Of a DNA stretch of 64,000 nucleotides, positions 1 to 11,484 are shown in pieces. This DNA comes from Xiphophorus maculatus (lineage: Eukaryota > Chordata > Actinopteri > Cyprinodontiformes > Poeciliidae). A program made the translations under genes and the position numbers. How positions within the stretch are numbered: position 1 is the first letter of the stretch; each line of letters starts with the position of its first letter. A model generated the notes under the pieces. That model did not search any database. It saw nothing but the letters and a program-made list of their open reading frames with translations, and was not told the origin of the DNA. Location: assembly GCF_002775205.1 (NCBI RefSeq), contig NC_036457.1, forward strand, positions 1 through 64,000, given 5' to 3'.

Positions 1-1182
1 TTTTAAAATCAATAAACAATATTTCTATATATATTACAGGCTATGTGTGATCCAAACTGCACTCTGACGAAATTGAACTCTTCTTAATGACGATCATCCG
101 ATTGGCCAATCGTCGCTCATCATGGAGCGACCCCTGCTGGCGACACCAGAGTCCTGCAAACATGGCTCCTTCTGATTGGGTCAGCTTTTCACAGAATTGA
201 TCAGAACATCTATGCAGTATGGTGTCTCCGTTACCATGGTGACAAATGTCAGCTCTGCAAGAACGTCTCAACGGTGCATGGACCAGTCAAAACGTCAGGC
301 AGGGAGAACACATTAGAACCAGTCTGAGTGGAGCTGGCGAAAGGTTAAACATCATGAAACTAGGAGCAGAACCTGAAACAGAACCCAAAGCAGAATCTGG
401 AATAAAACCTGGAACAGAACCTCAGAACCTATTGGAACTTCTTCATCGTGCCTGAACAACCAGAGACCAGATGAAGAACCAGACAGGTCCAACTGATAAC
501 TTTAGGAGCAACTTTATTTCAGATGTATGGTGCATCAGAACCAACTTCTCCTGGTACCAGGTAACAACTGAGCCGGGCCGGGTGGGATCACAGCTTTCAT
601 GGTTGCACAGAAAGAAGGAAAGAAAAGGAATATTTAATCGCTGAAGCAAAAAGAGCAACAGCTCTTTAAGGTTTAAACCTAAATGTGGTTTTGTTAATTT
701 AAGTTAAGTCTGTACACTAGCATAGTATAAAGTCATCAATTTGGCATACTGACGACGGTAGCTATTCTTGAAGATAGCTTAAGAAGATGCATTCATATCT
801 TTGAAGCTAACGTTTTCTGTTTCTTTACTTCGTCAGTCCACAACTGACTTTCCGGTAACTGTAGTTAATATCGAAGGATTAAGTGGTAAGTTTATTTGCT
901 GTAATGACACATGTTCAGTCTACCACAAAATCGTGGTGTAATAACTTGTGAGTAGTTCGTAGATGCTGCATCTCGCTCCCAAATCACTGCGACACCAAAA
1001 TAATACCTCTAAGCCTATGTATATATTTTTTTTAAAGTTAAACTAAAATATGTCATGGCATTTTATGTCACATTCTCTCTGTCTCTCTGTGTGTGTCTCT
1101 CTCTCATTTATTAATATTAAATTCTAAATAATTTATGTAACTGCACCCCAAGCAAAGAAATGTAAATAGGCTATATATATAT
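1..1182. other. Non-coding stretch, no gene recognised
   Basis: No convincing reading frame. CCAAT-like motifs lie near 100-180. A good splice donor context (GTGGTAAGTTT) at about 885-895 could end an untranslated exon, possibly of the HECT gene whose first recognisable acceptor is at 6253; this is inference only. A 40-bp segment at 708-747 recurs identically at 4892-4931. The right edge (about 1172-1182) is a short TA run interrupted by the LTR that follows. Confidence 0.5.
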
Positions 1183-1896
1183 TGTTGTTGCGCAACACCC
1201 CCCCCCTCCTTTCTGTCTCTACTCTCTCACTCTCTGCTTCCTCTTCTGAGAGGGGAGATGTGCTACCAGCTCTCCATCTAACGGGTTAATTGAGTTTCCT
1301 AAATCTGCCGGGATTTACCCTGTCCAGAACTGAAGTAAACTCTGTTTAAGCTGGTTTCGAGAAACGATTCGCCTGGTTTCTGACGGCCAACATCCAGGTG
1401 TCCCACCCTTCTTCCCCCTGTGAATTAGCCAGACTGAGCAGCCTACAGCCAACTAGTTTCACAGAGCACACCTGTTAACGGTCGCTCGTTCTCTATTTTA
1501 CAACTTGCATTTGTTATTGAACCAGGTAGGTTTTAGTGACTCGGGCGAGTCCCAAGGATGTTGTTTTAAATTTGGGCTACCAGCAACTTAAAAACATTTT
1601 AAACTTTTTCCTCTCCAGAATCAAACATCACAGCTATTTTACAACCATCAAAGAACTTTAAGGTGACTCATTAACTGAATGTCCACAACATCTTTTAGAT
1701 TTTCTTTATGCTAAATATTTTATTAGTAAGGCATTTTTGCAAGGGTCAGTACAGCTTAATTCAGTAGCAGAAATAATCAAATAAGTAAAATCAATCATCT
1801 AGTCTATCTTTCCCTACTGCTGACACTGAGAACTAAAAAAGGAAACCTTTGAGAGAGACGGACGGAGTTTGGTGTTTCGAACCCCAGACCTGGCAC

Positions 1897-2100
1897 GATG
1901 ATGAAGAAGGTGCTGCAGCAGGAGGAAGACGCCGATCGATGAAGGCCAGGATCTCCGCAGGTCTGATGATGAAGAAGGTGTTGCAGCAGGAGGAAGACGC
2001 CGATCGATGAAGGCCAGGATCTCCGCAGGTCTGATGATGAAGAAGGTGTTGCAGCAGGAGGAAGATGTTGATCGGCGAAGGCAGGAATCTCTGTAGGTCT
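1897..2100. repeat. 68-bp tandem repeat, 3 copies, in LTR copy 1
   Basis: Units start at 1897, 1965 and 2033 with period 68. Each contains GATGATGAAGAAGGTG and CGATCGATGAAGG; the third is more diverged. The matching place in the LTR at 10289-12585 has a single unit, so the expansion is specific to this copy. Confidence 0.85.
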
Positions 2101-2730
2101 GATGAGCTTCTTCTCCGCATGGATGGTGAGGTCACACAGGACTTGGTGCTGGCAGGAAAAAAGGCACCAGTTCTTCTTCTTTGTCTTTGCCTTTGTCTTC
2201 ATCTTTGTCTTTGGGGTCTGAACCCAGCCGATGAGAGAAGTGCGATTTGAAGCCACAGGTTGTAGGGCTGACGGGTTGGTCCCCATGGCCGGACAGTCTT
2301 CGGCTCCGTGGCCCCGGCTCTTCTTCAGCTGCAGAGTTCTTTGTCCATCTCTTGGCTCGAAGCTGCCCGGAGGATCCAACGAACGGTTCCTCTTTTGCAC
2401 TCACCTTTTATAGGGTTTCTTTGGCTAGCACTGTTGCTGGGCTTGTTTCATTGGCTGTCTGCTTAGACAGATGATCTCATATCCATCACTGTCTTACAGA
2501 CCTTATGTCCTGATGTCTGTGCTAATGTCTCAGGGTTGCTCAACCTCCTATGTCCGTTGCCTGCACAACCTTTCACCTACTCTCTAAATAAGGCGTTGAT
2601 CATCTCTGCTCTCCTGTTAGTTCCTTGCCTTTCACCTTTCACCTACTCTCTACCTCCAACATATCAGTGATGTTTAATTGCAGTTACACCTTTTTACACC
2701 ATTTCAAGTTCAATGTCAAAATCACATTTA

Positions 2731-3125
2731 TCACATTTATTTTCTTTAGCTTCTCTGATTTAGCATTCATTTATAATTTTATAACCATAACTTATATCAC
2801 ATTTATTTTCTTCAGCTTCTCTGATCTATCATTCATTTATAATTTTATAACCATAACTTATATCACATTTATTTTCTTTAGCTTCTCTGATTTAGCATTC
2901 ATTTATAATTTTATAACCATAACTTATATCACATTTATTTTCTTTAGCTTCTCTGATCTATCATTCATTTATAATTTTATAACCATAACTTATATCACAT
3001 TTATTTTCTTTAGCTTCTCTGATTTAGCATTCATTTATAATTTTATAACCATAACTTATATCACATTTATTTTCTTCAGCTTCTCTGATCTATCATTCAT
3101 TTATGATTTTATAACCATAACTTAT
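2731..3125. repeat. 66-bp tandem repeat, about 6 copies, in U3 of LTR copy 1
   Basis: Period is 66 bp, with the landmark TTTATAACCATAACTTATA in each unit. Units alternate between GATTTAGCATTC and GATCTATCATTC, so the array behaves as a 132-bp dimer. Because 66 is divisible by 3 it creates a spurious open frame (2625-3128) with a 22-residue repeat, which is not treated as a gene. The other LTR copy has about two units (11045-11170). Confidence 0.9.
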
Positions 3126-3696
3126 TAGTTACTCTTATTATGATCTTAATGTGAGTTATTACAGATGTTTTTCTGAAAAGAAACCAAGAATAATCCATGA
3201 TTCTAATTATTTAATACTAAAGTTACAGTTACTTGTTTTTCTTGTAAGTGTTCCCACAAATATAAGTGTAAATATTATTACAAGTAAACCAATATTAATA
3301 TAAGTATTTCACTTTGAATCTTATCAAATTACTCAAAATGTTTTAGATTTCATTCTTTAAAACTTTCATGTTTTAAAATAAGGAATAGTCTCAGCTATTT
3401 TTATAAATCTGCAGGCTGGAAACTTCCTCTTTTTCCAGGAAACCTGCTTTTCCTGTTTCATGACTCTCTCTGACTGACTATGATTTCTTATGATTAGATA
3501 GAAAAAAGTAGAATTAAAGCAAAGTTTGCTTTAGACAAAAACAACACACACAACCAGATTTATTTTATTGACACCTAAGTCTACTGTTGGGCCTAGATGT
3601 CACTTGAGTGATTCATTTTAAAGATAACTTTATTTATTATTACTGTTAAACTAAAATCTCCAGCATGGGGAAGTGGGATGAGCTCGGATTTTCTTG

Positions 3697-3699
<3 letters not shown>

Positions 3700-3778
<79 letters not shown>
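3700..3778. repeat. (TA)n microsatellite
   Basis: Pure TA run to about 3772, then TACATA. It belongs to one ancestral TA tract also seen at 1172-1182, 4001-4048 and 4450-4513, now split by insertions. Confidence 0.95.
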
Positions 3779-3997
3779 CTGTTCAAAAAAATAAAGGGAA
3801 CACTTAAACAACACAATATAACTCCAAGTAAATCAAACTTATGTGAAATCAAACTGTCCACTTAGGAAGCAACACTGATTGACAATCAATTTCACCTGCT
3901 GTTGTGCAAATGGAACTTTGTAGTATTCAATGAGAATATTTCTTTCATTCAGATCTAGGATGTGTTATTTGAGTGTTCCCTTTATTTTTTTTGAGCA

Positions 3998-4000
<3 letters not shown>
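3779..4000. mobile_element. Tc1/mariner-type MITE, 222 bp
   Basis: The left end (CTGTTCAAAAAAATAAAGGG) and the right end (CCCTTTATTTTTTTTGAGCA) are inverted copies, and the element is flanked by TA. These termini are those of a common teleost Tc1-like family. The interior is deleted and there is no transposase, so it is non-autonomous. It lies inside the TA tract. Confidence 0.85.

Positions 4001-4048
<48 letters not shown>
4001..4048. repeat. (TA)n microsatellite
   Basis: Pure TA run between the Tc1-type MITE and the LINE fragment; part of the split TA tract. Confidence 0.95.
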
Positions 4049-4051
<3 letters not shown>

Positions 4052-4445
4052 AAAATGGTAATGGCGAACCAACCAGACATTGTCGTAGTGGATAAACAAC
4101 AGAGGAAAGCTGTTGTGGTAGATGTAGCAATACCAAGCGACTGCAACATCAGGAAAAAGGAGCACGAGAAACTAGAGAAATACCAGGGCCTCAGGGAGGA
4201 ACTGGAGAGGGCCTGGAAGGTGAAGACCACAGTGGTGCCTGTGGTCATCGGGGCCCTCGGGGCAGTCACCCCCAAACTGGACCAATGGCTACAACAGATC
4301 CCAGGAACAACATCAGACATCTCAGTCCAGAAATGTGCAGTCCTTGGCACAGCCAAGATACTGCGCAGAACCCTCAAGCTCCCAGGCCTCTGGTAGAGGA
4401 CCCGAGCTCAGAGGATAAGAACCACCCGCGGTGGGTGAGAAGGGA

Positions 4446-4449
<4 letters not shown>
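4049..4449 (+). pseudogene. 3' end of a non-LTR retrotransposon ORF, inserted in (TA)n
   Basis: An open frame to a TAG at 4394-4396 encodes the last ~115 residues of a LINE polyprotein, with the signatures KKEHEKLEKYQGL, PVVIGALGAVTPKL and TAKILRRTLKLPGLW. I recognise this C-terminus from fish LINEs that use a restriction-like endonuclease (R2/R4-type, Rex6/Dong-like); the exact clade is recalled and uncertain. A short 3' UTR follows, and both flanks are TA repeats, which fits the microsatellite target preference described for Dong-like elements. It is 5'-truncated and lacks the reverse transcriptase core. Confidence 0.7.

Positions 4450-4513
<64 letters not shown>
4450..4513. repeat. (TA)n microsatellite
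   Basis: Pure TA run ending in TATGTATGTATG; the right-hand remnant of the split TA tract. Confidence 0.95.
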
Positions 4514-4523
<10 letters not shown>

Positions 4524-4936
4524 CTGCAAATCTTTTTTATTGATTTAATCAGTAAGTTCAAGTAACCATCAAAACCAAATGTGCTTGCTTTTGTACAGTG
4601 CAGGTTGTTTCAGAAAGACAGAAGACTTGATGGTGTGGAGCACCTGCAGTTTCACTGGCCTTGTCTGATCACACAAGAGGTATATGTGAGTTCTCTGCCA
4701 TAGCGTGTTTCTCCAGTTCTCTATTGAAAGACCTCTATGCTTCACAGATGGCTTAATTTTCTGCTAAAGATTAGCAGTAGAAAATTTATTGTTACTACCA
4801 ATAAATACTTTCTTATCTTTTCTGTGAATTTAAAGAGGTTTCTCAAGATGTGTCCATTTTAAAAGTAAAACTACTGTATATGCATACATTTGTCTGTACA
4901 CTAGCATAGTATAAAGTCATCAATTTGGCATGAAAT
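4514..4936. other. Non-coding stretch between TA tract and solo LTR
   Basis: No coding signal. It contains the second copy of the 40-bp segment (4892-4931, identical to 708-747) immediately left of the solo LTR and its GAAAT target duplicate. Confidence 0.5.
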
Positions 4937-5674
4937 TGTCGGGAACTGGGGTTTTGTCCCTTTTTGTGGGTTCTGTTTTTTCTTTTTTGTTTCCACTTTT
5001 GCTACTCACCTTCCGTCCATTAGATGGCGCCAGACCCACCTTTTTCCGGAGAGGTGCGTCATCACCTTCCACACCAGTACTCAATCAGCTCATCAGTCCT
5101 GGAGTACAAGAGGGCCGCGCTACCAATACTTCGACGCTGGAGTGTTAGCCTTCCATGGTGCTCTGAGCCCCGACGTGAGCAATCTAAGATTCTTTCCTTG
5201 AAAGACCTTGGAGTAATTCCACATTGTCCTTCTTTGTTTTCAGCATCTCCAGTTTCCTCCGGCGAACAGAATTACTTCTCGTCAGTCCTCCTTCACGCCC
5301 GAGCCCACCTGTTCGCCCTCCACCGCTTCCTCACGTCAATACCCGGATCCTCCTCCGCCAAGACCCTGGATCACCTGGAACCACACCAAGAGTGAGACTT
5401 CGGACCTCCCGAGTAAACCCCCAGACAAGTTTCCCTTCTCTCCAAGTAAGATAGAGCCATTACTACTACCAACATCCCCGTTTCCGATTACCGTGAACTC
5501 ACCACCTCCCTTGCCGTTTTTTCCTTAGTGTACCGATTGTTTCCTGAGCCATACCCCCCGGATTTGGACCGTTTTCCACCTATCATTTATTTTCCAATAA
5601 ACTGCCTTTACTGATTTTGTCTCTCCTGTGTAGTGTTCTGCATGTGGGCAAAACAAATTGAACCTAACATGACA
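4937..5674 (+). mobile_element. Solo LTR, 738 bp, with 5-bp target duplication
   Basis: It begins TGTCGGGAACTGGGG and ends CCTAACATGACA, so the termini are inverted TGTC/GACA. It is flanked by perfect 5-bp GAAAT repeats (4932-4936 and 5675-5679). AATAAA lies near 5596, about 80 bp before the 3' end, placing R and U5 in plus orientation. The 5-bp duplication and ends fit a Ty3/gypsy-type LTR, but no internal region remains; a class assignment would need a library match. Confidence 0.9.
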
Positions 5675-5830
5675 GAAATAACTGTGGTAATAGTTATTAT
5701 AAAACAAAAGTTTAAAAGATGCTAAATATTTTCTGTGAAAGAATTTATTTGTGACGTTGAAATAGTTTGAGTTTAGCCTTAGTAAAATAATTTGAAAAAA
5801 AACCATAGTGCTTAAAGACATTATGAATGT

Positions 5831-6141
5831 CCCAGTCCAGGGTCTTTCTGAATGGAGTTTGCATGTTCTCTCTGTGCATGGTGGATTCTCTCTGGGTACT
5901 ATGGCTTCCTCCCACAGTCCTAAAACATGACTGTCAGGTTAATTGGTCTCTCTAAATTCTCCTTAGGTGTGAGTGTGTGTGTGCCTGGTTGTTTGTCCTG
6001 TATGTCTCTGTGTTGCCCTGCGACAGACTGGCAACCTGTCCAGGTGACCCCGCCTCTCGCTCGGAACGTTAGCTGGAGAGGCAGCAGCTCCTCCTGACCT
6101 CATTAGGGACAAGGGTGGTAGAAGATGGATGGATGGCATCA
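5831..6141 (+). mobile_element. L2/Maui-like LINE 3' tail or tail-sharing SINE
   Basis: Contains the widespread fish 3'-tail signature GGAGTTTGCATGTTCTC, CCTCCCACAGTC, TTAATTGGTCTCTCTAAATT and CCTGCGACAGACTGGC, and ends in (GATG)n-type repeats at 6125-6136. The tail is typical of L2-clade LINEs and SINEs that share it. No reverse transcriptase is attached. Confidence 0.7.
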
Positions 6142-6267
6142 TGAATGACTATATTATGACTAGTTTTTTAGGTAAAATTATAATTTGTAGTATGACTTGC
6201 TTTACATTTTATTGGAAACATATGATGATGGTCTTGTGTATCTTCTCTTCCAGTGTATAATCACAGA

Positions 6268-8370
6268 ATGGATGACCTGAGTGATTTCCTGAGACAAAGG
6301 AATATTCCAGAGGAAACTATCGAGACCATGCTGAGAGAGAAGGTACTAAATCAGTATTTCAAAAACTACAGTTTTTTTTAAAAGCATGTGTCTAGCAATG
6401 TTTTCTAATTTAATTAAAATAATTTGCATGCAATTCTAGTTCCATTTTTGTGGTTTTAAAGAAATTATTTTTTATTGTCCTTGTTTAGATTGATACCAAC
6501 GTCATCCAGCTCATGACAAATGAAGAGCTAAAGAATTATTTGCCATCATATGGAGACCACATAGCCCTATCAGGATACTGTAAAAGGGAAGAAAATGGCC
6601 CCCCAAGCAGTCTCAAATCAAAACTTTTTGAGCGCCTGAAATCAAAGCTGGGTAAAAGAAAAACTGCTCATGAAGATGGCTGTGGTATGGAAAAAGAAGA
6701 GCAATCTGAAACAACTATAAAGAAGAATGCTCTGAAGTCGAAGAGAAAAATAGAAATAGGCTGGCTGCTTTATGATGAAGAACAACAGGCTTTTAAACAA
6801 GTAAGAGCAAGAAGAGGTGGTGGAACAAAGAAGGTCGATGTATCAAAGGATGCTAAAAAAAAGTGAGATAATCCAGATGGCTATTGGCCTCTTCTTTCCA
6901 AATGGAAGAAATAGAGAAGGGTCCATAGCAGATTTTGAAATGAATCTAAAAGATTATCAGGAAGTGGCAACTGATGACAAAATCACTGTTGGACAAATGT
7001 TTCATGTTACAAAACTGACTGTTCTCAGGTTTTACCTGACCACCCATAAAAAGAAAGCTAACCAGTCAGTCAGTGAAGATGAAGTTTTGTCTTCATCATG
7101 TTTTCAGGATCAAGACAGTTCTCTGAGTCAGCCCTCCTCTTCATCTGCTGTAAATGTTGCAGTGACCAGCCAATCTACAATATCCACAGAAGTAACTTCT
7201 GACTTCCTATTTGTTGGAAACATAACAAATCATGAGAATATTAACTTTTCACTTCATTCTACAGAGCTTAGGGAAGAGGATTTGGATAGCAGTAACATAG
7301 TATTTCTAGGACCGTTTTCTGACAGTGAGCCACAGATTTTGGATGATACTTTGCCAATATCCCCTCAATCCACATCATCTTCCAAGGCAGTGAAGAAGAT
7401 ACTGATAGTTCACAGAGGACAGGTACTTCCTGAGCTCATAGCACATTTCTGTGATGACGGACTTTTAGATAGAGATTTCAAAATCCAGCTTGTACTGCCA
7501 GATGGAACACCTGAGATGGGTTATGATGACGGAGGAGTCGTTAGAGACTGTCTTTCTGAATTCTGGAAAGAATTCTATGACCAGTGTACTATAGGAAACA
7601 CTTATAAAGTGCCTTTTCTGAGACATGATTATGGACAGCAGCAGTGGGAGAGTGTAGTAATTGTTTTTGGATGGACAAGAGAGAAATATATTCCTATGAA
7701 GATTGCACCTATCATACTAGAGCAAGCAGCCTTTGGACAGGTTAAAAGTGAGGTGGTGGAGAATTTCCTTAAGTGCATGTCTGAATCTGAGCGCTTTGTG
7801 TTTCAGTCATGGCAGTCAGACTTCAGCAGTGTTGACAAAGAGGAATTGATAGAGATTCTTGATAACCACAGTTGCAGACGAATGCCCACTGCCAGCAATG
7901 TAAACAAAATCCTCCAGGAGCTTGCACACAAAACACTTGTCCAAGAGCCTGCTTACGTTATTGTACAGTGGGCCAAAACACTCAGTATCATCGGGAACAG
8001 CTTCCAGGACCTTTCTTCAGTGTATGAAAACTTGCAACCAAATGCAAGAAAAGTTTTGAAGTCCATTGTCTTTCCTGAGGAAATGAATGTCCATCAGAAG
8101 GACATTCAAAAGTACGTTAGCACGTATATCAGGAATGCAGATTTGCAGCATCTGGCCTTGTTTCTAAGGTTCTGCACAGGTTCAGACCTGTTCCTGGATT
8201 AGAAAATTCTTATTGATTTCACAAAGATTCAAAGGTTTCTCAGAAGACCAGTGGCTCACACATGTGGCTGTGTCCTTGAGCTGTCAATCTATTATGATAG
8301 CTATCCAGATTTCAGTGCTGAAATGAACAAGGTTTTGGAGTCTAATGTATGGGTCATGGACATTATTTAG
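6268..8370 (+). pseudogene. SAM-like/HECT domain protein gene (G2E3-like fish family), disrupted
   Basis: Exon 1 has an acceptor at 6253, ATG 6268 and donor after 6342. Exon 2 starts at 6489 in the same phase. The N-terminus (about 60 residues, MDDLSDFLRQRNIP onwards) looks SAM-like; a conserved RRGGGTKKV segment follows, then a Ser-rich linker, then a HECT-type domain from about 7390 (LPDGTPEMGYDDGGV, TCGCVLEL). HECT ligases move ubiquitin through a catalytic cysteine. Two lesions are visible. An A8 run at 6855-6862 shifts the frame by +1 relative to the family. An in-frame TAG at 8200-8202 stops translation before the last 55 codons, which still read in frame to TAG 8368-8370 and hold the likely catalytic Cys (8263-8265). 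The product, if made, could not be a normal ligase. Such genes are a large, transposon-associated group in fish; the protein identity is recalled, not searched. Confidence 0.8.
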
Positions 8371-8647
8371 TTTTGAAAGTGGTGGAGGTAGAGGGTGGAG
8401 TTCCACAGTTGTGGAACTCAGAAAAAAAGGAATTAAGGTGGCTATTTAAAGTAACAAGTTGCCTATCAAGATCTAAGTAGATGTTTTAAGGATTTTCCCC
8501 AAAATTTCCTTGTGAGGGTTTAAGATTTTAGAGATAACATTTTACCTGAGTAATTCCCAAACTTTCTCCAGATGTAATAAAAAGGGATCAACTGTTTGTG
8601 ATAGGTACATGTTGGTTTGTGCAGCACAGCTGTTGGTTTGTTTAATA
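8371..8647 (+). other. Probable 3' UTR of the HECT gene
   Basis: Non-coding, following the terminal codon of the HECT frame. A possible polyadenylation signal (AATAAA) lies at about 8576-8581 in GATGTAATAAAAAGG. It is cut off by the TA-flanked element that starts at 8648. Confidence 0.4.
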
Positions 8648-10003
8648 CGGAGCCCTCTAGGGGACATGGGGAATTTTTTTACTTTTGCGTTACCTCGCAA
8701 TACTTTTGCGTTCCCTCGCAATACTGTACTGGTCAGTTATGCAGCATAATTGAATACTGCAAGCCTTTCTTACGGTGGGCGCCGTATTTTCTGCTTTAAT
8801 ATAAGGTTATGTGAGGTTTTTCCATGAATGTTAGTATCTTTTTGTGAAATATCTGAAGTTTTATATCTTTCTTTAGGATAGAAATGCACCACAAACCTAC
8901 GATATAAACAGAAACCTTCTGTAAGTAGGAAAGAAATAAAAATACATCCTAATTTGGACTATTTCTGAGTTATTATCGCGGGTAATAAATCATCTGACAG
9001 TTTTGATTGTGTCTCTGTTGTGTTCATAGTCTGAATGGTTTAAACAGCTGCTTTCAGTGCCGCTCCATCTTAGCCTTAACAGACATAAACATGCAGGAAA
9101 AAATAAATCGATTTTCAATAAGTGTTTTGCACCAAACAGTTTTTACTGTTAACAAGTTTTTATTATTAAAACCACGACAGACTAATTATGGTAAAGGGCA
9201 GCACTGGGTTAACTCGGGGAATCGCATCTGTCCTTGTATCAATCAACTCCAAACTTCTTCTTTATTCTGTCACAATTATTTTGATGATCAGGCTCCAAAC
9301 TTTGCAAGGACTGACCGCCCCGCTCACCGCTTCCTAATACACACAAAGCCAGCATCCTTCCCATTCAGACCTGGTGACGTCACGCCCACGTCGACACACC
9401 TAAGTGTCAAAGCCTCCTGCTCCTGTCATATCAATAATTACTTATTTCATTCATATGGCTGTTAAAGAGACTCAGTGAAAACGTGTTTATTATTATTAAC
9501 TGTTTGGTGCAAAACACTGATTGAAAATCGATTCATTTTTTCCTGCATGTTTATGTCTGTTAAGGCTGAGATGGAGCTGAAAGCAGCTCTTTAAACCATT
9601 CAGACTAGAACAACAGAGACACAATCAAAACTGTCAGATGATTTATTACCCGCGATAATAACTCAGAAATAGTCCAAATTAGGATGTATTTTCATTTCTT
9701 TCCTACTTACAGAAAGTTTCTGTTTATATCGTAGGTTTGTGGCGCCTTTCTATCCTAAAGAAAGATATAAAACTTCAGATATTTCACAAAAAGATTCTAA
9801 CATTCATGGAAAAACCTCACATAACCTTATATTAAAGCAGAAAGTACGGCGCCCACCGTAAGAAAGGCTACAGGATTCAATTATGCTGCATAACTGACCA
9901 GTACAGTATTGCGAGGGAACGCAAAAGTTTTGCGAGGGAACGCAAAAGTATTGCGAGGTAACGCAAAAGAAAAAAAATTCCCCATGTCCCCTAGAGGGCT
10001 CCG
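8648..10003. mobile_element. Long-TIR non-autonomous DNA transposon, 1356 bp, copy 1
   Basis: The ends are inverted: CGGAGCCCTCTAGGGGACAT on the left and its complement on the right, flanked by TA (8646-8647 and 10004-10005). The inverted arms are about 500 bp each (8648-9150 and 9490-10003). Just inside both ends are direct repeats of the type TTTTGCGTTCCCTCGCAATAC, two on the left and three on the right, like subterminal transposase sites. The ~340-bp centre has no transposase. A second copy of the family is at 55785-56783, with its centre in the opposite orientation. The TA duplication fits Tc1/mariner-like or related superfamilies; the family name is unknown to me. Confidence 0.85.
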
Positions 10004-10005
10004 TA

Positions 10006-10284
10006 GTTTAAGGGTAGGTTGTCAAAACTCAACAAGGGAGATATTCTACCACACATGCACAAGTTCTGCATATCTGTTAACTGTCAGGGGAGCAGTCAAA
10101 ATTCTATCTCTGGAAAGCCATGACGCCAGACAACAAAATGTAGCTGACTTTTGTTATGCCATAATTAACATGTTAATTGTTAGCTGACATAATAAATCAT
10201 AAGAGGTAAAGTGAAAATTACTGTAGGAAGTATTTAGAAGTTCACAGCCAAAATAAACAAAAATAGGAACTGTTTATTGTTATT
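10006..10284. other. Short non-coding gap between two elements
   Basis: No coding signal or repeat recognised between the long-TIR element and the solo LTR. Confidence 0.5.
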
Positions 10285-10335
10285 GTATTGTCAAGAAAAT
10301 CCGAGCTCATCCCACTTCCCCATGCTGGAGATTTT

Positions 10336-10611
10336 AGTTTAACAGTAATAATAAATAAAGTTATCTTTAAAATGAATCACTCAAGTGACATCAAGGCCCA
10401 ACAGTAGACTTAAGTGTCAATAAAGTTAGTTTAACAGTAATAATAAATAAAGTTATCTTTAAAATGAATCACTCAAGTGACATCAAGGCCCAACAGTAGA
10501 CTTAAGTGTCAATAAAGTTAGTTTAACAGTTATAATAAATAAAGTTATCTTTAAAATGAATCACTCAAGTGACATCAAGGCCCAACAGTAGACTTAAGTG
10601 TCAATAAAATA
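10336..10611. repeat. 92-bp tandem repeat, 3 copies, in U3 of LTR copy 2
   Basis: Three near-identical units of about 92 bp begin AGTTTAACAGTAATAATAAA and include AAGTGACATCAAGGCCCAAC. The other LTR copy has a single unit. Confidence 0.9.
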
Positions 10612-11484
10612 AATCTAGTTGTGTGTGTTGTTTTTGTCTCATGCAAACTTTGCTTTAATTCTTTTTTCTATCTAATCATAAGAAATCATAGTCAGTCAGA
10701 GAGTCATTAAACAGGGAAAGCAGGTTTCCTGGAAAAAGAGGAAGTAAGTTCCAGCCTGCAGATTTATAAAAATAGCTGAGACTATTCCTTATTTTAAAGT
10801 ATGAAAGTTTTAAAGAATGTAATCTAAACATTTTGGTAATTTGATAAGATTCAAAGTAAAATACTTATATTAATATTGGTTTACTTGTAATAATATTTAC
10901 ACGTACATTTGTGGGAACACTTACAAGAAAAACAAGTAACTGTAGCTTTGGCATCAAATAATTAGAATCATGTATTATTCTTGGTTTCTTTTCAGAAAAA
11001 CATCTGTAATAACTCACATTAGGATTATAATAAGTATAATTAATAAGTTATGGTTATAAAATCATAAATGAATGATAAATCAGAGAAGCTGAAGAAAATA
11101 AATGTGATATAAGTTATGGTTATAAAATTATAAATGAATGCTAAATCAGAGAAGCTAAAGGAAATAAATGTGATATAAATGTGATTTTGACATTGAACTT
11201 GAAATGGTGTAAAAGGTGTAACTGCAATTAAACATCACTGATATGTTGGAGGTAGATGGTAGGTGAAAGGTGAAAGGAAGGGAAAAAGGGGAACTAACAG
11301 GAGAGCAGAGATGATCAACGCCTTATTTAGAGAAAAGGTGAAAGGCAACAGACACAGGAGGTTGAGCAACCCCGAGACATTAGCACAGACATTAGGACAT
11401 AATGTCTGTAAGACAGTGATGGATATGAGATCATCTGTCTAAGCAGACAGCCAATGAAAACGCCCCAAAAGGGTGGATAAACCC

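Larger units (their letters stand above)
1183..3699 (-). mobile_element. Solo LTR, minus strand, long-LTR family copy 1
   Basis: The reverse complement begins TGTCAAGAAAATCC and ends GCAACAACA, so it has the TG...CA ends of an LTR. It is flanked by a 4-bp ATAT repeat (1179-1182 and 3700-3703), which is weak evidence alone because the site is a TA run. On the minus strand a TATA box (TATAAAAGG, 2404-2412) is followed by an AATAAA-type signal (1719-1724), giving U3-R-U5 order. It matches the LTR at 10289-12585 along its whole length but carries more copies of a 66-bp repeat and a 68-bp repeat. No internal retroviral or gypsy genes adjoin it. Family (endogenous retrovirus or gypsy type) not determined. 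Confidence 0.8.

Noticed and set aside
2625..3128. 167-residue repetitive protein
   Set aside because: It is the translation of a 66-bp AT-rich tandem repeat in an LTR; the period divisible by three keeps the frame open.
3593..4561. Several Ile-Tyr repeat proteins
   Set aside because: Translations of (TA)n microsatellites.
9007..9465. 152-residue protein inside the long-TIR element
   Set aside because: It spans the arm-centre boundary, has no known domain, and the second copy does not keep the frame.
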